Shown here in pieces: positions 56,637-64,000 of a DNA stretch of 64,000 nucleotides. Numbering within the stretch: position 1 is the stretch's first letter; every line of letters begins with the position of its first letter. Origin of the DNA: Lentzea aerocolonigenes (GTDB lineage: Bacteria > Actinomycetota > Actinomycetes > Mycobacteriales > Pseudonocardiaceae); NCBI RefSeq assembly GCF_000974445.1, contig NZ_BBOJ01000036.1:21505-85504 (forward strand), written 5' to 3'. Under the pieces are notes generated by a model. It saw only the letters and a list, made by a program, of their open reading frames with translations. It was not told where the DNA came from and did no database searches. A program made the translations under genes and the position numbers.

Positions 56637-58403
56637 GTGTCGCTGCGCAAGGTCCTCATCGCCAACCGCGGTGAGATCGCCGTCCGGGTCATCCGCGCCT
56701 GCCGTGACGCCGGTCTGACGAGCGTCGCCGTCTACGCCGATCCCGACCGCGACGCGCCCTTCGTCCGGCTCGCCGACGAGGCGTTCGCCCTGGGCGGCAA
56801 CACGCCCGGCGAGAGCTACCTGTCGTTCGAGAAGGTGCTGAACGCCGCCGCGCAGTCCGGTGCGGACTCCGTGCACCCCGGCTACGGCTTCCTGTCGGAG
56901 AACGCCGACTTCGCGCAGGCCGTGATCGACGCGGGCCTGATCTGGATCGGCCCGACCCCGCAGGCGATCCGCGACCTCGGTGACAAGGTGACCGCGCGGC
57001 ACATCGCGATGCGCGCGGGCGCGCCGCTGGTGCCCGGTACCAAAGACCCGGTCTCCGGTCCCGACGAGATCATCGCGTTCGCCACCGAGCACGGGCTGCC
57101 CGTCGCGATCAAGGCCGCGTTCGGTGGCGGTGGCCGTGGCCTGAAGGTCGCGCGGACTCTGGAAGAGATCCCCGAACTGTTCGACTCCGCAGTGCGCGAG
57201 GCTGTCACGGCGTTCGGCCGCGGCGAGTGCTTCGTCGAGCGCTACCTGGACAAGCCGCGGCACGTCGAGGCGCAGGTCCTCGCCGACCAGCACGGCAACG
57301 TGATCGTCGTCGGCACGCGCGACTGCTCGTTGCAGCGCCGCCACCAGAAGCTGGTCGAGGAGGCCCCCGCCCCGTTCCTCACCGACGAGCAGCGCGCCAC
57401 GATCCACTCGTCCGCCAAGGCCATCTGCCTGGAGGCGGGCTACCACGGCGCCGGCACCGTCGAGTACCTCGTCGGCCTGGACGGGTCGATCTCGTTCCTG
57501 GAGGTCAACACCCGTCTGCAGGTCGAACACCCGGTGTCGGAGGAGACCACGGGCATCGACCTGGTGCGCGAGCAGTTCCGCATCGCGGCCGGCGAGAAGC
57601 TCAAGCACCTCGAAGACCCGACGCCGCGCGCGCACTCCATCGAGTTCCGCATCAACGGCGAAGACGCCGGCCGCGGCTTCCTGCCCGCACCGGGCACGGT
57701 GACGTCGTTCGTGGCGCCGTCCGGTCCGGGCGTGCGCGTCGACGCCGGTGTCGAGTCGGGTTCGGTGATCGGCGGGCAGTTCGACTCGTTGCTGGCCAAG
57801 CTGATCGTGACCGGCGAGAACCGCGAGGAGGCCCTCGCCCGCGCCCGTCGCGCGCTGGACGAGATGGTCGTGGAGGGCATGGCGACCGTCCTGCCGTTCC
57901 ACCGCGTGATCGTGCGGGACGCGGCGTTCACGGCCGAGAAGCCCGAGGGCTTCACCGTCCACACGCGGTGGATCGAGACCGAGTTCGACAACCAGATCGC
58001 GCCGTTCTCCGGAACGGCTGAGGCCTCCGAGGACGAGACGCCGCGCCAGACCGTGGTGGTCGAGGTGGGCGGACGTCGTCTCGAGGTGTCGCTGCCGGGT
58101 GATCTGGCTGTTGGTGGCGGACGTCCCGCCGCAGCTGTGAAGAAGCCCAAGGCGAAGCGCGCGGGTGGTGGTTCCGCCGCCGTCTCGGGTGACGCGGTGG
58201 CGGCGCCGATGCAGGGCACGATCGTGAAGGTGGCCGTCGAGGACGGGCAGACCGTCGAGGCGGGCGACCTGATCGTGGTGCTGGAGGCCATGAAGATGGA
58301 GAACCCGGTGACCGCGCACAAGGCGGGCACGGTGACGGGTCTGGCGGCGGCTCCCGGTGACCCGATCACGCAGGGCACCGTGATCTGCGAGCTGAAGGAC
58401 TGA
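56637..58403 (+). CDS. accA3: Biotin carboxylase / biotin carboxyl carrier alpha subunit of acyl-CoA carboxylase
   Basis: Carboxylates its own biotin with ATP and bicarbonate and hands the carboxyl to AccD-type subunits. The 588-residue protein has the carboxylase domain (VLIANRGEIAVRVIRACRDA, DSVHPGYGFLSENADFAQAV, KAAFGGGGRGLKVARTLEEI, EVNTRLQVEHPVSEETTGID) and a C-terminal carrier domain with EAMKMEN, biotinylated Lys553, 35 residues from the end. A Pro/Ala/Lys linker (about 480-520) separates them. GTG 56637 has AGGAGGT nine to ten bases upstream. It is the counterpart of Rv3285. BirA at 49111 and AccD5/AccE5 at 50-52 kb are its partners. Confidence 0.96.
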   Translation: MSLRKVLIANRGEIAVRVIRACRDAGLTSVAVYADPDRDAPFVRLADEAFALGGNTPGESYLSFEKVLNAAAQSGADSVHPGYGFLSENADFAQAVIDAGLIWIGPTPQAIRDLGDKVTARHIAMRAGAPLVPGTKDPVSGPDEIIAFATEHGLPVAIKAAFGGGGRGLKVARTLEEIPELFDSAVREAVTAFGRGECFVERYLDKPRHVEAQVLADQHGNVIVVGTRDCSLQRRHQKLVEEAPAPFLTDEQRATIHSSAKAICLEAGYHGAGTVEYLVGLDGSISFLEVNTRLQVEHPVSEETTGIDLVREQFRIAAGEKLKHLEDPTPRAHSIEFRINGEDAGRGFLPAPGTVTSFVAPSGPGVRVDAGVESGSVIGGQFDSLLAKLIVTGENREEALARARRALDEMVVEGMATVLPFHRVIVRDAAFTAEKPEGFTVHTRWIETEFDNQIAPFSGTAEASEDETPRQTVVVEVGGRRLEVSLPGDLAVGGGRPAAAVKKPKAKRAGGGSAAVSGDAVAAPMQGTIVKVAVEDGQTVEAGDLIVVLEAMKMENPVTAHKAGTVTGLAAAPGDPITQGTVICELKD

Positions 58404-58448
58404 CAGCGGCGAATCCTCGGGCCGGGTCGCTCACCTACGATTGAGTGC

Positions 58449-58835
58449 GTGAGCGACCCGTCCAGGGACATCCGCGTCGGTGACACCGAGCGCCAGCAGG
58501 CGTTGCAGGTGCTCGGCGAGCACATGAGCGCGGGCCGCATCGACATCGACGAGTACGGCGAGCGGTCCGCGAAGATCACCACTGCCAAGACCCGCGGCGA
58601 CCTGATGGCGTTGTTCTACGACCTGCCTGATCCCCGGCCGCAGTTCGCCACGCCCGTCGCGATGTACCCCGAGCCGTCGAACGCGCCCGCGCGGCGGTGG
58701 GAGGGTGCGGTCGTGCCGGCCGTGGGTGTGGCCGTGGTGATCGCGTTCTTCGTGCTGGTGAGGAACCCGTTGATCTTCCTGCTCATCCCCGCCGTGGCGA
58801 TCCTGTGGGGACAGTGGAACGGACGCCGGCGCTGA
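58449..58835 (+). CDS. DUF1707 domain membrane protein
   Basis: A 128-residue protein starting with the DUF1707 helix pair: RDIRVGDTERQQALQVLGEH, MSAGRIDIDEYGERSAKITT, AKTRGDLMALFYDLPDP. A proline-rich linker leads to two hydrophobic segments (GAVVPAVGVAVVIAFFVLVR and NPLIFLLIPAVAILWGQW), so the domain is attached to the membrane. DUF1707 is a SHOCT-like oligomerisation helix common in actinobacteria, with unsettled function. GTG 58449 is 46 bases after accA3. The HAD gene start overlaps its end by 22 bases. Confidence 0.9.
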   Translation: MSDPSRDIRVGDTERQQALQVLGEHMSAGRIDIDEYGERSAKITTAKTRGDLMALFYDLPDPRPQFATPVAMYPEPSNAPARRWEGAVVPAVGVAVVIAFFVLVRNPLIFLLIPAVAILWGQWNGRRR

Positions 58836-59584
58836 AACCGTTGCTGTTGCTGGATCTCGACGGTGTCGTGCGGTCCTTCCCGCCGATTCCGCCAGAGGTC
58901 GCCGAGGCCGCCTTCGAACCCTCGCTGCTGCGCCGTGCCGTCACGGGTGAGATCACCGACGAGCAGTGGCGGGAGCAGGTGGGGCTCGCGGCCACGTCCG
59001 GTGAGGTGATTCCCGAGGCGCTGGCGCTGGTGCGGGCGGCGAAGGAACAGTGCTTCGTCGCCCTGCTGACCAACGCCACCACCCGGCTCGAAGCCGACCT
59101 GGCGCTGCTCGGGCTCGACGTGGAGTTCGACGCGGTCTTCAGCTCGGCGCGGCTCGGTGTGGCCAAGCCCGACCACGCGATCTTCCAGCGGGTGCTCGAC
59201 GAACTCGGGTACGAGACCGCGGTGTTCTGCGACGACACCGAAGAGAACGCCGAAGCCGCGTGTGAGGTGGGACTCGACGGCGTGCACGTGCCCGACACGG
59301 CGGCGCTGCGGACGGCATTGGCGGTGCGCGGGCTGATCTCCCCGACCGTGCTGCTGATCCTGCCCGACCGCGACGAGGCCGAGGAGCTGGCGGCGGAGTT
59401 GCTGGAGGCCGGCTGGGGGCCGTGCGCGGTGCACCGGGACATGCTGGCGGGTGAGGACGACGCCGAGGACGTGGACTGGGTGATCGAGCTGACCACGGCG
59501 CCGGACGGGCTGCCGGCGTCGGCGCACCGGTCGCGGCTCGACGACCTCGCCGAACAGCACGACGGCTTCACCGGAGACCACTGA
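58814..59584 (+). CDS. HAD-family hydrolase with extra C-terminal domain
   Basis: A 256-residue protein. The HAD part (about 1-170) has motif I LLLDLDGVVRSFPPIPPEVA with the nucleophile Asp, motif II LLTNATTRLEADLALLGLDV, the Lys of motif III in LGVAKPDHAIFQRVLDELGY, and motif IV FCDDTEENAEAACEVGLDGV. All catalytic residues are present, so it is a likely phosphatase. The remaining 80 residues (PTVLLILPDRDEAEELAAEL, then DWVIELTTAPDGLPA) form a separate small alpha/beta domain I cannot name. GTG 58814 is taken because it precedes motif I closely and overlaps the DUF1707 gene. Confidence 0.86.
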   Translation: MERTPALKPLLLLDLDGVVRSFPPIPPEVAEAAFEPSLLRRAVTGEITDEQWREQVGLAATSGEVIPEALALVRAAKEQCFVALLTNATTRLEADLALLGLDVEFDAVFSSARLGVAKPDHAIFQRVLDELGYETAVFCDDTEENAEAACEVGLDGVHVPDTAALRTALAVRGLISPTVLLILPDRDEAEELAAELLEAGWGPCAVHRDMLAGEDDAEDVDWVIELTTAPDGLPASAHRSRLDDLAEQHDGFTGDH

Positions 59585-59635
59585 ACCGCGGCAACGGCCG
59601 GACCTCGTTCACCCCGGCCGGTTAGCCTCTGGCCC

Positions 59636-60193
59636 GTGGAGCCAGTCGAGATCAACGCGGGCGAGTACTACCTGCGCGCCTTCCGCAACGACGACCGCGT
59701 CAACGACGTCCCCGCGATCGTCGAGGCGTACGCCGACGCGGACACCCGTCGCGACCTCGAGCTGATGGGGATCGACGGGCCGGAGCTGTTCGTCCCGTTC
59801 ATGATCGACGGCTGGGCGCACGACGACCGCTGGTCGTGGGCGGTGTGCGACGCCACGACGGCCGAGATGCTGGCCGGGATCGTCATCCGCGACGTCGACC
59901 ACGAGCTCAGGACGGCCGAGGTGACCTGCTGGGCCCAGCCGGGGCACCGCGACGGGGACGTGCTGCCTGCCGCGCTGAACTCCGTGCTGGGCTGGGTGTA
60001 CGGCGCGATGGAGATGCACCGGATCACCTACCGGCACGCCGTGTCGGACAAGGCCTCGCAGCGGGTCGCGGAGAAGTGCGGGTTCACCCTGGAGGGTCGT
60101 CTTCGCGAGGAGACGATCGTCGACGACCAGCGCGAGGACGTGCTGCTGTGGTCGCGGCCGGCGACGGACCCCCAGCCCGAACAGCTACGGTGA
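59636..60193 (+). CDS. GNAT-family acetyltransferase (RimJ/RimL-like)
   Basis: A 185-residue acetyltransferase of the ribosomal-protein-type subgroup; its substrate is not known. It shows YYLRAFRNDDRVNDVPAIVE, WSWAVCDATTAEMLAGIVIR, AEVTCWAQPGHRDGDVLPAA as the acetyl-CoA-binding strand and loop, and HRITYRHAVSDKASQRVAEK followed by CGFTLEGRLRE, the hallmark ending of RimJ/RimL proteins. GTG 59636 is 51 bases after the HAD gene, same direction. The typical G-x-G acetyl-CoA loop is modified to PGHRDGD, as in many actinobacterial relatives. Confidence 0.88.
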   Translation: MEPVEINAGEYYLRAFRNDDRVNDVPAIVEAYADADTRRDLELMGIDGPELFVPFMIDGWAHDDRWSWAVCDATTAEMLAGIVIRDVDHELRTAEVTCWAQPGHRDGDVLPAALNSVLGWVYGAMEMHRITYRHAVSDKASQRVAEKCGFTLEGRLREETIVDDQREDVLLWSRPATDPQPEQLR

Positions 60194-60199
60194 CCTTCC

Positions 60200-60781
60200 A
60201 TGCGGACCACGGCTCTCCTCGTCGTCGCGGTGACGCTGGCCGGATGCACGGCCGCGCCTGAGACGAGTTCGTTGACCACCCCGCCGCCACCGCCGCCGAC
60301 GACACCGTCGGTCTCCCGGATGGACTTCCCTCCCCGGCCGCGCGCCCTGCCGCTCGACGACGTGGACCCGTGCGCGGTGCTGACCGCCGACCAGCGCACG
60401 TCGCTGAGCCTGGACAACCCGCCCAGCGCGTACCTCGAACCGAGCTTCGGCAACGCGAAGGCGTGCACGATCCGCGGCACGAAGAGCGGCAACGTGGCGA
60501 GGCTCGCCCTGGTGCTGGTCTCCGGCGCCGACGTGTGGCTCTCGGAGAACGCCCAGGTGGATTACACGGTGAGCACGATCGAGGGCTTCCCGGCGATTAC
60601 CGTCCGCACACCCGACGTGCACGACGTCTGCAACGTGGAGATCGACGTGGCCGAGGGTCAGTTCCTCGACGTCATGTTCCGCGACGGAGGGAATTCCACT
60701 GCGGTGCAACAAGATCATCTTTGCCTCGGGGCCCAGCGGGTGGCAGAGGCGGCGATGGCCAGTTTGCTCCAGAAGCGCTGA
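60200..60781 (+). CDS. DUF3558-type lipoprotein
   Basis: A secreted lipoprotein of 193 residues. The signal peptide RTTALLVVAVTLAGCTAAPE has a lipobox with Cys near 16, and a Thr/Pro-rich spacer (TTPPPPPPTTPS) follows. The DUF3558 domain reads LPLDDVDPCAVLTADQRTSL, GNAKACTIRGTKSGNVARLA, DVHDVCNVEIDVAEGQFLDV and DHLCLGAQRVAEAAMASLL, with four cysteines expected to form two disulfides. DUF3558 lipoproteins are numerous in Pseudonocardiales; none has an assigned function that I can cite. ATG 60200 follows the GNAT gene by six bases. The type VII-associated genes start about 100 bases downstream. Confidence 0.88.
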   Translation: MRTTALLVVAVTLAGCTAAPETSSLTTPPPPPPTTPSVSRMDFPPRPRALPLDDVDPCAVLTADQRTSLSLDNPPSAYLEPSFGNAKACTIRGTKSGNVARLALVLVSGADVWLSENAQVDYTVSTIEGFPAITVRTPDVHDVCNVEIDVAEGQFLDVMFRDGGNSTAVQQDHLCLGAQRVAEAAMASLLQKR

Positions 60782-60878
60782 CCCACACGGGCGGATGTCA
60801 CTGATCCCACTCCCCAGCGTTACGTTCGGTGGTTAGAGTGGCCAAGCGCTTGTACGCACAACCGCCGGAGGTTTCACC

Positions 60879-61244
60879 ATGCCGCCAGGGGGACGCAGCG
60901 GGGCAGACTCCTCGCCGCCCGTCCAGCATGAGCTGAACGTGGAGCCAGAGGCGATTCCGGCGTTGCGCAACACCTTCTCCGCCGCGCTGACCAAGCTCGA
61001 CAAGCAGATCGAGATGGCGGTCACCGAGTTCCGCGTCCGGCCGTGGGCGGGTGACCCGGTCAGCCAGGAAGCCGCCGAGAAGTTCAACGACCGGTCGATC
61101 GCGGACGGCGACTCGGCGCTCCAGGCGCTGCTGAACTACCAGCGCCAGCTCAAGACCGCGATGGACAACCTCAACCAGATCGAGCGCCAGTACAACGTGG
61201 TCGAGGGCGACAACACCGGCATGATGAACAAGAGCGGGTGCTGA
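60879..61244 (+). CDS. WXG-like/PE-like small helical protein of a PPE-EspG locus
   Basis: A 121-residue protein with a disordered start and two long helices: EAIPALRNTFSAALTKLDKQ and EIAMAVTEFRV-like, a turn RPWAGDPVSQEAAEKFNDRS, then DSALQALLNYQRQLKTAMDN and LNQIERQYNVVEGD. The W-x-G-D-P turn between the helices fits a WXG-type partner, and its place directly before a PPE-like gene suggests a PE-like role as the PPE partner. ATG 60879 follows GGAGG at about seven bases. No signal peptide is present, as usual for type VII substrates. Confidence 0.78.
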   Translation: MPPGGRSGADSSPPVQHELNVEPEAIPALRNTFSAALTKLDKQIEMAVTEFRVRPWAGDPVSQEAAEKFNDRSIADGDSALQALLNYQRQLKTAMDNLNQIERQYNVVEGDNTGMMNKSGC

Positions 61245-61246
61245 CC

Positions 61247-62440
61247 ATGGTCGATCACCGCTGGCAGGGCTACAGCCACAAGGAGCTCTACGACCGCATC
61301 CACGCAGGTCCGGGTGCCTCCGCGTCGTTCGCGTCGATGGAGCGCTGGGCGGGCGTGTCGGCCGCGTTGACCGAGATCAACGACGACCTGCACCAGGGCA
61401 TCACGCTGTCCGGCGCGAAGTGGAGCGGCAGGGCCGCCGACATGGCGCAGGCAGGCCTGAACCCGATCGCCGCCTGGGCGGACAGCGCGCGCGTCGGCTC
61501 GGACGTCATGCGCTACTCGGCCGAACTGCAGGCGAACCACATCTCGAAGGCCCGCGCGGACATGCCGGCCCCGGTCGTGGTGAGCGCGGAGCAGCCGGGC
61601 GCCCTGGTCACGGGCATCACGCACCTCTTCGGCGGCCAGACCGACCACGAGAAGCAGGAGGCGGCCCAGGACGCGGCCGAGCGCCGCGCCCGTGAGGTCA
61701 TGTCCACCTACGCGTCGTCCACGACCGCGAACACCTCGACCCTCGGCCAGTTCAGCCAGCCGCCGCAGCTGCAGATCAGCGGCACCGGCGTCACGCACGG
61801 CGGCGGTGCCAACATCGGCACGGCCGGCGTCTGGGCGTACGGCCCCCACGGCACGACGGGCGGCGTCACGGGCGGCCGCACCGGCACCGGAACCCGCACC
61901 ACGGCCGTCACCCCGCCTCGCGGCACGACGGCGCCTCCCGGTTCGTCCACGCGCCCCTCCGGCACGTCGCCCGCGCCCGCCGCCTCGTCGAAGGGCACCT
62001 CGACCCACCTGTCGACGGCGGGCACCGCAGGTCCCGGCGGCACCGGCACCGCGGGTGTCGGCGGCGTCCCCGGTCAGCGCTCCGGCCGTTCGGGCTCCTC
62101 CTCCGAGAAGAAGCAGATGGAGGAAGGCGCGACCGCGGCGTCCGGCGCGGCCATGGGCACGGTGATGAACAACGGCCACGCCGCGGGTGTGGCGAACGCC
62201 GCGAACAGCGCCATGGGCCCGATGGGCACGCTCGGTGCGTCGAACAGCAACGACCAGGTGCACCGCAGGGCCGTGCCGATGCCGCAGTCGTTCGACCCCT
62301 TCGGCGGCATGGGTCCGCGCAAGGGCGAGGACGAGGAGGACCTGGAGCACAAGGCCGCCGACTACCTGCGCGAACGCGACGACATCTACGGGGTCGGCAG
62401 CTACACGTTGCCCGTGATCGGGGAGAGCACGACCGACTGA
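61247..62440 (+). CDS. PPE-domain-like protein with Gly/Thr-rich C-terminal region
   Basis: A 397-residue type VII-type substrate. The N-terminal helical domain (about 1-150) shows WQGYSHKELYDRIHAGPGAS, WAGVSAALTEINDDLHQGIT and KWSGRAADMAQAGLNPIAAW, the layout of PPE domains in Pseudonocardiales, with helices interacting with a WXG/PE partner. The rest is rich in Gly, Thr, Ser and Pro (TGTGTRTTAVTPPRGTTAPP), ending in an acidic patch (GEDEEDLEHKAADYLRERDD). ATG 61247 is used; GTG 61238 would overlap the previous stop. The downstream EspG gene starts at its stop codon, fitting chaperone and cargo co-expression. Confidence 0.82.
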   Translation: MVDHRWQGYSHKELYDRIHAGPGASASFASMERWAGVSAALTEINDDLHQGITLSGAKWSGRAADMAQAGLNPIAAWADSARVGSDVMRYSAELQANHISKARADMPAPVVVSAEQPGALVTGITHLFGGQTDHEKQEAAQDAAERRAREVMSTYASSTTANTSTLGQFSQPPQLQISGTGVTHGGGANIGTAGVWAYGPHGTTGGVTGGRTGTGTRTTAVTPPRGTTAPPGSSTRPSGTSPAPAASSKGTSTHLSTAGTAGPGGTGTAGVGGVPGQRSGRSGSSSEKKQMEEGATAASGAAMGTVMNNGHAAGVANAANSAMGPMGTLGASNSNDQVHRRAVPMPQSFDPFGGMGPRKGEDEEDLEHKAADYLRERDDIYGVGSYTLPVIGESTTD

Positions 62441-63246
62441 TGACTCTGTTCGGCTTGGACGTCGGGATGAGCGACACGCGCGACCCGGTGATCATCTCCA
62501 CGCTGGAGTTCGACGTTCTCTGGGAGCACCTGGGCCTGGAGACGATGCCGCTGGTGCTGAAGGTGCCGTCGCCGGGAAAGACCCGCGAGGAGCGCCGGAG
62601 CATCGAGGACCAGGTCTGGCGCCAGCTGGGCGCGCGCGGACTCGGTGGCCCGCGTGCCCTGGACCCGACGCTGGAAGACCTGCTGCACGTGCTGAACCGC
62701 CCGCAGCAGGAGATCGACGCCCGCATGTGGCTCAACGATCGCAGCGTGCGCGTGCTCGCCGCAGGCAAGGGCCAGGCGGGCGTCCTGGCCGTCCTGGACG
62801 GCGGTCAGCTGATCCTGCGCCCCGCCGAAGCCGACGGCCTGCCGCGCGAGGCCCTGACCACGCTTCCCGCGGCTCCGGCGGGTGAGGGCCACTCGATCAC
62901 CCTGCCGTCGGCGGACCTGGACGCAGCGGCCACCTCAGCGTCCACTCCGGAGGAGCTGGAGGAAGCCCTGCGCGGCCGGGTGCGCGCCGACGACGCCCAC
63001 ACGCTCGCCGAGATGGTCCGCGACGCGTCGAACCGCGGCCAGTTCGGCGCTGCGGCCCGCGACAAGTGGGGCAAGCGGGTGCGGCCGGACCGGGTGGTCG
63101 CGTTCTACGACACGCCGAAGGGCCGCTACCTGCAGATGCGGCGCGCGGTGGACGGACAGCCGCCGTGGTCGACGATCACGCCGGTGGACTACCGGCGCCT
63201 GCACCACCACCTGGTGGAGCTGCTGGCCGAGGCCGCCGGCTCCTAG
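62440..63246 (+). CDS. EspG-family type VII secretion chaperone
   Basis: Cytosolic chaperone that binds the tip of PPE proteins and delivers them to the secretion ATPase. The 268-residue protein has IISTLEFDVLWEHLGLETMP near the start, typical of EspG, then PRALDPTLEDLLHVLNRPQQ, EIDARMWLNDRSVRVLAAGK and GVLAVLDGGQLILRPAEADG. The C-terminal part holds GQFGAAARDKWGKRVRPDRV and FYDTPKGRYLQMRR, both common endings of the family. ATG 62440 overlaps the stop of the PPE gene (TGATG). No eccB, eccC or eccD gene lies in the window, so the machine must be elsewhere. The IS30 element begins about 40 bases after its stop. Confidence 0.85.
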   Translation: MTLFGLDVGMSDTRDPVIISTLEFDVLWEHLGLETMPLVLKVPSPGKTREERRSIEDQVWRQLGARGLGGPRALDPTLEDLLHVLNRPQQEIDARMWLNDRSVRVLAAGKGQAGVLAVLDGGQLILRPAEADGLPREALTTLPAAPAGEGHSITLPSADLDAAATSASTPEELEEALRGRVRADDAHTLAEMVRDASNRGQFGAAARDKWGKRVRPDRVVAFYDTPKGRYLQMRRAVDGQPPWSTITPVDYRRLHHHLVELLAEAAGS

Positions 63247-63284
63247 CACTTTTGGCGCGAAAAGCACGTTCGGGCCGATAGATG

Positions 63285-64000
63285 GGGCGGTTTCCAGGGA
63301 TCGTTGCAACGCGACTGGTCAACTGGCTTGTGTGAGCAGTGTAGTGACGCGCTCGGCTGGGGTGTCCCAGCCGAGCGTTTTGCGTGGGCGGCGGTTGAGT
63401 TGTGCGGCGACGGCGTTGAGGTGTTCGGCGGTGTGGACGGACAGGTCGGTGCCTTTGGGGAAGTACTGGCGCAGCAGGCCGTTGGTGTTTTCGTTGCTGC
63501 CGCGTTGCCAGGGGCTGCGGGGGTCGCAGAAGTAGACGGGCATGCCGGTGGCGATGGTGAACTCGTGGTGCTGGGCCATCTCGGAGCCTTGATCCCAGGT
63601 CAGTGATTCACGCAGGCGTTCGGGCAGGGCTGTGATGGCGGTGATCAGCGCGTCGCGGACGTGTTCGGCGGTGCGGCCGTCGGGCAGGTGCAGCAGGACC
63701 ACGAAGCGGGTGGCCCGTTCGACCAGGGTGCCGATGGCGGAGGCGTTGTCCTTGCCGATGATCAGGTCGCCTTCCCAGTGGCCGGGCACGGCCCGGTCCT
63801 CTGCCTCGGCGGGCCGGTCGCTGATCATCAGCATCGGCTCGTGGAAGCGGGGCTGGCGCTGGGCGGGGTCGCGCCGGGGTGTGCGGACCGTGCGGCCGGT
63901 GCGCAACGCGGACGCGACCTCGCGGCGGAGTTCGCCGCGGGCTTGCAGGTAGATGGCCTGGTAGATGGTTTCGTGGGTCACGTGCAGCTCCGGCTGATCG
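63285..64000 (-). mobile_element. IS30-family insertion sequence, left part (runs off the window)
   Basis: An insertion sequence whose transposase reads leftward and whose other end lies beyond base 64000. The likely terminal inverted repeat is around 63285-63312 (GGCGGTTTCCAGGGATCGTT followed by GCAACGC), similar in style to ends of actinobacterial IS30 elements as I recall them. The exact boundary and target duplication cannot be shown without the far end. Confidence 0.7.
63319..64000 (-). CDS. IS30-family transposase, C-terminal part
   Basis: Catalyses cut-and-paste or circle-mediated transposition of the element. The visible 227 residues run from DQPELHVTHETIYQAIYLQA, continuing an upstream part outside the window, to the stop at 63319. 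The DDE catalytic core is intact: the first Asp in PGHWEGDLIIGKDNASAIGT, the second in ESLTWDQGSEMAQHHEFTIA, and the Glu in RSPWQRGSNENTNGLLRQYF followed by PKGTDLS. NRRPRKTLGWDTPAE is the standard ending. A GTG at 63981 is only an internal codon. With no visible frameshift the element may be active. It sits right behind the EspG gene. Confidence 0.93.
   Translation of the reverse strand, partial: DQPELHVTHETIYQAIYLQARGELRREVASALRTGRTVRTPRRDPAQRQPRFHEPMLMISDRPAEAEDRAVPGHWEGDLIIGKDNASAIGTLVERATRFVVLLHLPDGRTAEHVRDALITAITALPERLRESLTWDQGSEMAQHHEFTIATGMPVYFCDPRSPWQRGSNENTNGLLRQYFPKGTDLSVHTAEHLNAVAAQLNRRPRKTLGWDTPAERVTTLLTQAS

Overview
The window is high-GC actinobacterial chromosome. It carries a WhiB regulator, coenzyme F420 genes, the WbbL rhamnosyltransferase of the mycolata-type wall linker, DUF3558 and DUF1707 proteins, WXG100/PPE/EspG genes and a TNT-type toxin, together with many GTG and TTG starts. 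This mix points to the Pseudonocardiales (Lentzea/Saccharothrix/Actinosynnema-like), though genus cannot be fixed from the sequence alone. From recall of gene order, the backbone follows M. tuberculosis Rv3257c to Rv3285: phosphomannomutase, DUF3499, metallopeptidase-fold protein, whiB2, cofD/fbiA, fbiB, mannose-1-phosphate guanylyltransferase, wbbL, rmlD, LCP proteins, TIGR03089, acyl-CoA dehydrogenase, purE, purK, GtrA, PH-domain protein, birA, accD5, accE5, maf, accA3. Blocks of extra genes interrupt this backbone and hold most of the unusual content.

Layout. 1-6.8 kb: sugar-phosphate mutase, DUF3499, a 0.6-kb gene-free stretch with a nested palindrome and a 10-bp tandem repeat, a 1053-residue membrane glycosyltransferase, whiB2 and an M50 protease. 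6.8-12.2 kb: F420 genes, NUDIX, a DNA glycosylase, the GDP-mannose pyrophosphorylase. 12.2-26.6 kb: cell-surface glycan island. It runs from wbbL through five more glycosyltransferases and two paralogous small membrane proteins to rmlD and rmlB, then two LytR-CpsA-Psr ligases and TIGR03089. 26.5-31.5 kb: DoxX, a META lipoprotein, ArsR plus SRPBCC, a secreted peptide, a RelA/SpoT-type synthetase and fadE25. 31.6-36.6 kb: purE-purK, a deletion scar with two gene remnants, a GntR-ABC operon and a degenerate GGDEF protein. 36.7-42.9 kb: a sigma factor fused to its own anti-sigma-like and extracytoplasmic parts, tandem GtrA genes, a two-component system and hisN. 42.9-46.6 kb: a leftward toxin operon (YbaB-like, WXG100-like, TNT toxin, immunity candidate). 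46.7-60.8 kb: metabolic genes centred on birA and acyl-CoA carboxylase subunits, with transporters inserted. 60.8-64 kb: WXG-like, PPE-like and EspG genes bounded by an IS30-family element that runs off the window.

How it works together. Mannose activation, dTDP-rhamnose synthesis, WbbL, the other glycosyltransferases, two GtrA flippase-like proteins and two LCP ligases form a coherent set for building wall and surface glycans. BirA, AccA3, AccD5 and AccE5 supply biotinylated acyl-CoA carboxylase. The toxin operon and the PPE/EspG locus imply that a type VII secretion apparatus is encoded elsewhere.

Limits: all family calls come from reading motifs and from memory of families. No database search was run, and starts are chosen from visible ribosome-binding sites and overlaps.
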